From: an uncultured Eubacterium sp.
GTDB taxonomy: Bacteria; Bacillota; Clostridia; Lachnospirales; Lachnospiraceae
DNA length: 18,767 bases
Assembly: GCA_910579145.1 (NCBI GenBank)
Contig: CAJTTQ010000054.1
Coordinates: 1-18,767 of the forward strand
Direction: 5' to 3'
The notes below the pieces were generated by a model. That model saw only the letters and a program-made list of their open reading frames with translations, did not search any database and had not been told where the DNA came from. The position numbers and the translations under genes were made by a program. Of this stretch, positions 14,298 to 18,767 are shown one piece after another. How positions within the stretch are numbered: the stretch's first letter is position 1; each line of letters starts with the position of its first letter.

Positions 14298-14879
14298 ATG
14301 TCAATTAATTTATCAAAAGGTCAGAAAGTAGATCTGACAAAAGGCAACCCGGGATTAAAAAATATCATGGTAGGACTTGGATGGGACGCCAATGTGTTTG
14401 ATTCCGGGGCGGATTTCGATTTGGACGCGTCGGCATTTTTGCTTGGGGAAAATGGGAAGTGCCCGACGGAACGGGAATTTATTTTCTATGGAAACCTGGA
14501 GCATGCCAGTGAATCCGTGAAACACATGGGAGATAATCTGACCGGTGAAGGTGAAGGTGACGACGAGCAGATCCAGATTGACCTAACTAAGATCCCGGCA
14601 AATATATCGAAAATCGCGTTTACGGTCACGATCTATGAGGCGGACCAGAGGCGTCAGAATTTCGGACAAGTTTCGAATTCGTTTATCCGCATTGTGGATG
14701 AATCAAACGGGTCAGAACTGATCCGATATGATCTCGGTGAGGACTTTTCGATTGAAACAGCAGTCGTCGTTGGCGAATTATACCGACACAATGGGGAATG
14801 GAAATTTAACGCGATCGGAAGCGGCTTCCAGGGCGGTTTGGCGGCATTGTGCGGGCATTATGGTATAGACGCTGAATAA
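14298..14879 (+). CDS. TerD-family calcium-binding stress protein (first copy)
   Basis: A 193-residue TerD/CABP-fold protein, close to the usual 190-193. Seen: SINLSKGQKVDLTK, VGLGWD, the Ca2+-binding acidic cluster DFDLDASAFLL (39-49), HMGDNLTGEGEGDDEQI with its second acidic site (87-92), and NSFIRIVDESNG. Family members bind Ca2+ and take part in tellurite, oxidative, phage and envelope stress responses, with no known enzyme activity. The start is ATG 14298, eight bases after GGAGG; ATG 14292 is too close. It is first in an operon with a second terD and a calcium pump. Confidence 0.92.
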   Translation: MSINLSKGQKVDLTKGNPGLKNIMVGLGWDANVFDSGADFDLDASAFLLGENGKCPTEREFIFYGNLEHASESVKHMGDNLTGEGEGDDEQIQIDLTKIPANISKIAFTVTIYEADQRRQNFGQVSNSFIRIVDESNGSELIRYDLGEDFSIETAVVVGELYRHNGEWKFNAIGSGFQGGLAALCGHYGIDAE

Positions 14880-14898
14880 GCGCGGAAAGAGGTGAAGG

Positions 14899-15489
14899 AT
14901 GTCAGTACGTTTACAAAAGGGGCAGAAGGTCAGCCTTTCAAAAGATCATGCCGGGCTCTCGAAAGTTTTGATCGGATTAGGCTGGGATGAGGCGAAGCGG
15001 TCCGGCGGCGGTTTCTTTTCGCGGAAACCGAAACCGATCGACTGCGACGCATCGGCGTTTCTGTTGAAAAACGGGAAATTAGCAGATAAAACGGATATTG
15101 TATATTATGGGAATCTCCAGCACAAATCTGGTGCTGTCCAGCATTTGGGCGATAATCTGACCGGCGCGGGAGAAGGGGATGACGAGCAGATCGTCGTCGA
15201 TCTTTCGTGTGTGCCGGCGGAATACGACAGGATGGTCATTGTCGTAAATATTTACGGAGCGGCCAGCAGGAAACAGCACTTTGGAATGATCGAGAACGCG
15301 TTTATCCGGCTGGTGGATGGCAGAAATAACAAAGAGATGTGCCAGTACAGCCTGACGGAAGATTATTCTGAAATGACTGCGATGATTTTTGGGGAGGTGT
15401 ACCGGCAGGACGGCGAGTGGAAATTTAACGCGATCGGCCAGGGGACGAAGGACAAGGCGATTGGCGATCTGGCTAACCGCTATCGATAA
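14899..15489 (+). CDS. TerD-family calcium-binding stress protein (second copy)
   Basis: A 196-residue paralogue of the preceding protein. Shared features are SVRLQKGQKVSLSKDHAGL, IGLGWDE, DCDASAFLL (48-56), HLGDNLTGAGEGDDEQI (83-98) and EWKFNAIGQG near the end. It differs by a Gly/Lys/Pro insertion, KRSGGGFFSRKPKPI (33-47), next to the first acidic cluster, which could change calcium affinity or bind a partner. The two copies diverge widely outside the motifs, so this is an old duplication. AAAGAGGTG precedes the ATG, 19 bases after the first copy. Confidence 0.92.
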   Translation: MSVRLQKGQKVSLSKDHAGLSKVLIGLGWDEAKRSGGGFFSRKPKPIDCDASAFLLKNGKLADKTDIVYYGNLQHKSGAVQHLGDNLTGAGEGDDEQIVVDLSCVPAEYDRMVIVVNIYGAASRKQHFGMIENAFIRLVDGRNNKEMCQYSLTEDYSEMTAMIFGEVYRQDGEWKFNAIGQGTKDKAIGDLANRYR

Positions 15490-15516
15490 CGACTTACTTT
15501 ATGAAGGAGGAATGAA

Positions 15517-18192
15517 ATGCAGTACAAGGGACTTACAGACAGGGAGGTAGAGGAGTCAAGACAGAAATATGGCTCCAATGCGATTCCTGATTCTGAACCA
15601 ACCACGTTTTGGCAGGAATTTAAGGAAACATTTGGCGACCCGATGATAAAAATACTGTTGGCGATCGCCGTACTCATGATCATTATGTGTGCGGTCGGAT
15701 ACGCGGATATTTATGAGCCGCTGGGAACGATCGTTGCCGTTCTTATCGTCGCATTTGTATCAGCGAAAACCGGGGTTGCCAGTGATACGAAATACCGTGA
15801 ATTAAAAGAGAACACGAAAAAGGATGAATGTAAGGTTCACCGGAATTCCCTGATCAGCGTCATTGATGTAGACGATGTCGTCGTCGGGGACAAGGTTTTA
15901 CTGCAATCCGGAGATAAGATCCCGGCAGACGGTATCCTCGTTTCGGGTTCGCTCCGGGTGGACAATTCCGCACTGAACGGCGAGGCTGAGGAATGTAAAA
16001 AAACGGAAGCGTCGGAAGGAGTGGAACTGCCAGAAGAGATTACCGGCGATACCTTTGTGGATCGTCATTCGCTGTTCCGAGGCGCGGTCGTATTTGACGG
16101 AGAGGGTGTTTTGGATGTCCGCCGGGTCGGCCTGAAGACGATGATGGGAAAAATGGCAGAAGAAATGCAGGAAGATGAGCCGGATTCCCCGTTAAAAGTA
16201 AAGCTTTCAAAACTGGCGAAACAGATCTCGACCTTTGGATATATCGGCGCGATCGCCATTGCTTTGTTATATTTTGTCTATTTTATTGTCCAGGCCGGTG
16301 GATTTTCTGCGTATTTCGCAATCGGACCACAGGAAATCATAAAGGATGTAGTAGAAGCGGTTTCCTTGGCGGTCGTGATCATTGTCTGCGCAGTACCCGA
16401 GGGACTGCCTCTTATGATCTCGCTCGTATTGATGCAGAACACGAGCAAAATGCTAGACCACAATGTACTTGTCAGGAAGGCGGAAGGAATCGAAACCGCA
16501 GGATCCCTCAATATATTATTCAGCGATAAGACGGGAACGATTACGAAAGGCCGGCTGGAAGTGGTAGATTTCTTTACGGCGGATGGTGCTTCGATCGCGC
16601 TTCCTGATCTGGAAAAGCATGCGAAAGTAAAAGGTCTGCTCAATTTTGCGATCGGAAAAAATACGCAGTCCATGTTTGGCTCAGAACACCAGGTGATCGG
16701 CGGCAATGCTACCGACCAGGCACTGATGAAGTTTATCGGAGAACCGACGTTTCGGGCGCTCGAAGAGGATAAGGAAAACAAAGTGACGGCGAGCCAGGGA
16801 TTTAACTCGACGAATAAGTTCAGCCAGGCGCGCATTGATCATGCAGGCAAGACCTTTTATAAAGGTGCGCCGGAACGGCTTCTCGCCAAAGCAAAAAGTT
16901 ATCTGGATGCGGATGGAAATGTAAAACCGATCCAGAAGAAAGCGCTGGATCAAAAGATTGACGAGCTCGCGAGTAAGGCCATGCGCGTGCTTGCGTTCGG
17001 ATATTCGGAACAGGGACTTGTGGAAAATACGATCCACGATGATATCGTAATCATCGGACTTGTGGGAATCCGTGATGATGTTCGTCCTGAGGCTAAAGAG
17101 GCGATCCAGGAGGTGCAGAATGCGGGGATTCAGGTTGTGATGATCACGGGTGACCGGTTAGAAACCGCGCAGGCGATCGCGAAAGATGCCGGATTGCTCA
17201 CGAGTGACTCGGATCGGATCATTTCCTCTGCAGAATTAAATCAGATGAGCGACGAGGAGGTCAAGAAGATCATTCCTAACATCCGGGTCATCGCAAGAGC
17301 GCTGCCGACGGATAAATCGAGGATGGTGCGGCTCTGCCAGGAGATGAACCTGGTGGTAGGTATGACAGGGGACGGCGTCAATGACTCGCCGGCGCTCAAA
17401 AGAGCAGATGTCGGATTTGCGATGGGAAGCGGTACGGAAGCCGCAAAAGAGGCAGGAAAGATCGTTATTCTGGATGATAACTTTAAGTCGATCAAGGATG
17501 CAATCTGGTACGGCAGGACCATTTACCGGAATATACTTAAATTCTGCAAATTCCAGCTTGTGATCAACGTGACAGCGGTTGTGGTCAGTGCCATCGCGCC
17601 ATTTTACGGTGTGGAAGAGCCCTTGAAGGTGACGCATCTTCTTTTCGTCAACCTGGTGATGGACGGACTGGGTGCGATCATGCTCGGAAACGAGCCAGCA
17701 TTGAGGGAATATATGGACGAGAAACCGCGAAGGCGCGATGAAAGTATCGTCAGCAAAAAAATGATGGCGCAGATACTAGTGATGGCCGCGTGGCTTTCAG
17801 TGGTCAGTTTTGTTTATCTGAAACATCCGTTTTTTGCAGGACTGTTTGAAAATGAAAAGCAGCATCTGACAGGATATTTTGTACTGTTTATCGTCAGTGC
17901 CCTGTTCAACGGCTTTAATGTGAGGGATGATGGCTTCTCAATCTTCCGGGGACTGGATGAAAACACCGGATTTTTGAAAGTGTTCTTTACGATCATTCTT
18001 GTTCAGGCGGTCATAGTCAATGCGGCGTTGATCCCGTTCTCTGTATTTCAGGGTATCGGAAATATGTTCAGCTGCGTGCCGTTTGGCATAGGCGGCTGGG
18101 TGGCTGTCGTGCTTTTGGCGGTAACGATGATTCCAGTCGATCTGATTCGGAAAGCAATTGTGAATGCAGGTGGAAGCAAGAAGATGGCTTAA
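15517..18192 (+). CDS. Calcium-translocating P-type ATPase, PMCA type
   Basis: An 891-residue pump exporting Ca2+ using ATP, placed in the membrane with about ten helices. Seen: N-terminal LTDREVEESRQKYGSNAI; helix 4 site VPEGLP (294-298) with Glu295; phosphorylation site FSDKTGTIT with Asp337; nucleotide-domain FYKGAPERLL; hinge GDGVNDSPALKRADVG with Asp619 and Asp623; helix 6 site NLVMDGLGA, whose Asn and Asp match SERCA Asn796 and Asp800. The actuator loop is NGEAE (154-158) where most P-type pumps have TGES; the catalytic Glu156 is kept, but Thr and Ser are replaced. The usual DPPR hinge is replaced by RDDVRPE. The start ATG follows AAGGAGG at 15502-15508. It begins 28 bases after the second terD and closes the operon. 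Confidence 0.94.
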   Translation: MQYKGLTDREVEESRQKYGSNAIPDSEPTTFWQEFKETFGDPMIKILLAIAVLMIIMCAVGYADIYEPLGTIVAVLIVAFVSAKTGVASDTKYRELKENTKKDECKVHRNSLISVIDVDDVVVGDKVLLQSGDKIPADGILVSGSLRVDNSALNGEAEECKKTEASEGVELPEEITGDTFVDRHSLFRGAVVFDGEGVLDVRRVGLKTMMGKMAEEMQEDEPDSPLKVKLSKLAKQISTFGYIGAIAIALLYFVYFIVQAGGFSAYFAIGPQEIIKDVVEAVSLAVVIIVCAVPEGLPLMISLVLMQNTSKMLDHNVLVRKAEGIETAGSLNILFSDKTGTITKGRLEVVDFFTADGASIALPDLEKHAKVKGLLNFAIGKNTQSMFGSEHQVIGGNATDQALMKFIGEPTFRALEEDKENKVTASQGFNSTNKFSQARIDHAGKTFYKGAPERLLAKAKSYLDADGNVKPIQKKALDQKIDELASKAMRVLAFGYSEQGLVENTIHDDIVIIGLVGIRDDVRPEAKEAIQEVQNAGIQVVMITGDRLETAQAIAKDAGLLTSDSDRIISSAELNQMSDEEVKKIIPNIRVIARALPTDKSRMVRLCQEMNLVVGMTGDGVNDSPALKRADVGFAMGSGTEAAKEAGKIVILDDNFKSIKDAIWYGRTIYRNILKFCKFQLVINVTAVVVSAIAPFYGVEEPLKVTHLLFVNLVMDGLGAIMLGNEPALREYMDEKPRRRDESIVSKKMMAQILVMAAWLSVVSFVYLKHPFFAGLFENEKQHLTGYFVLFIVSALFNGFNVRDDGFSIFRGLDENTGFLKVFFTIILVQAVIVNAALIPFSVFQGIGNMFSCVPFGIGGWVAVVLLAVTMIPVDLIRKAIVNAGGSKKMA

Positions 18193-18211
18193 CGTCAAAT
18201 AAAAGTATGCG

Positions 18212-18253
18212 AGAGGGCTGGCATTCGATTTTCTTGGCTGGCCTTCTTTTATT
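18212..18253 (+). terminator. Intrinsic terminator after the Ca2+ ATPase
   Basis: AGAGGGCTGGC (18212-18222) pairs with GCTGGCCTTCT (18237-18247) with three G-U pairs and is followed by TTTATTTT. It isolates the ter operon from the rRNA operon. Confidence 0.75.
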
Positions 18254-18359
18254 TTGAATGCAGCATCGTTTAAATGGATTTGTGTAAGGGTGAGAAATGG
18301 CGTAAAATCGTTGTTTTTAGAAATATGCAAAAAATATTAAAATTTTTTCAAAAAAAGTG

Positions 18360-18388
18360 TTGACAAAAGAAGAAAGTTTTGGTAAGAT
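18360..18388 (+). promoter_or_regulatory. rRNA operon promoter
   Basis: A consensus -35 TTGACA (18360-18365), 17 bases, and TAAGAT (18383-18388). Upstream 18325-18357 is almost pure A and T, consistent with an UP element, as expected for rRNA promoters. Only one promoter is evident. The stretch from 18254 to here holds no gene. Confidence 0.8.
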
Positions 18389-18394
18389 AATATT

Positions 18395-18750
18395 CGCTGA
18401 CGCACCAAAGGGCACAAACCCAGAGGCTGCGAAGGCGTGAATGAACCTTGATAACTGAACAGTAAAACAACCCTGAAAATTCAAAAACGGGATGAAGGAA
18501 AACATTCCATTCGTCTCATATGGATTATCAGAAAGCTAAACGAAGTCTGCAGAATGCGAGAGCAGAAAAAGCAGACGGAGTTAGTTCCTGTAATTCTTTT
18601 GGATATTCATTTTAAAAACGTGACTTTAACTCTTCTATTATAGAAGGGAAAAGGAACACCAGTAAAGAGACCTGTACTTTCGGTACAAGGAGCTCGACTG
18701 AACGGATTAGCCAAGCAAGAAATCTTGGAACAACCAGAAACAAACATTTC
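18395..18750 (+). promoter_or_regulatory. 16S rRNA precursor leader
   Basis: About 356 transcribed bases before 16S. CCTTGATAACTGAACAG (18447-18463) resembles the conserved box A-like segment found in Clostridia rRNA leaders, used for antitermination; this identification is tentative. Hairpins seen: GATGAA with TTCGTC (about 18492-18515), GTCTGC (18545-18550) with GCAGAC (18571-18576), CTTCTA (18632-18637) with TAGAAG (18641-18646), and GTAC pairs around CTGTACTTTCGGTACAAG. The last bases before 16S should pair with sequence after 16S, outside the window, for RNase III processing. Confidence 0.6.
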
Positions 18751-18767
18751 AATTTGAGAGTTTGATC
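18751..18767 (+). rRNA. 16S ribosomal RNA, 5' end only
   Basis: AGAGTTTGATC at 18757-18767 is the universal 5' segment of 16S (E. coli positions 8-18), and the window stops inside it. The mature 5' end is placed near 18750 by counting back; it is approximate. Confidence 0.9.

Noticed and set aside
1..18767. CRISPR array or tRNA genes
   Set aside because: No regularly spaced repeats of 25-40 bases and no cloverleaf sequence were seen by eye; the only RNA gene is the start of 16S.

Overview
The window looks like chromosome of a Gram-positive Clostridia species, most likely Lachnospiraceae. The basis is strong AGGAGG-type ribosome binding sites, sigma-A promoters with 17-18 base spacers, the ecfA1-ecfA2-ecfT-truA block, a DUF6033-like protein, a Lachnospiraceae-style ECF sigma/anti-sigma pair, and an rRNA operon leader running into the first bases of 16S. 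No species name is justified from sequence alone.

Layout. (1) Bases 1-2700 are a decayed accessory patch. An IS30-family element (98-1801) has matching terminal inverted repeats, an apparent 11-base target duplication, and a transposase interrupted by one in-frame amber stop. It is followed by two palindromes, a flavodoxin remnant broken by a frameshift and a stop, and an intact carboxymuconolactone-decarboxylase-like gene with a clear terminator. (2) Bases 2725-7100 hold an ECF sigma factor whose start codon appears to have become AAG, a membrane-anchored presumed anti-sigma/sensor protein, a DUF6033-like protein with a long Lys/Ala/Glu helix, and a membrane-anchored beta-propeller-like protein. 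(3) Bases 7229-10658 are the ECF vitamin-transporter energizing module (EcfA1, EcfA2, EcfT) and tRNA pseudouridine synthase TruA. (4) Bases 10677-12564 are an AT-rich two-gene insert, an AAA ATPase overlapping an HNH nuclease, matching the Septu (PtuA/PtuB) anti-phage system. It is fitted with 18-base gaps between truA and an amidohydrolase gene. (5) Bases 12583-14150 encode the amidohydrolase and a YugP-like membrane zinc peptidase. (6) Bases 14182-18192 form an operon of two TerD-family Ca2+-binding proteins and a PMCA-type Ca2+ P-type ATPase, driven by two tandem extended -10 promoters exactly 61 bases apart. (7) Bases 18212-18767 hold a terminator, a strong rRNA promoter, a structured leader of about 360 bases and the 5' end of 16S rRNA.

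How it fits together. The transporter/truA block is housekeeping and the Septu pair is an acquired defence cassette riding in it. The TerD-TerD-Ca2+ATPase operon suggests linked calcium binding and calcium export in a stress response. The least understood parts are the sigma factor with the lost start codon and its two downstream partners, and the TerD/Ca2+-ATPase pairing.
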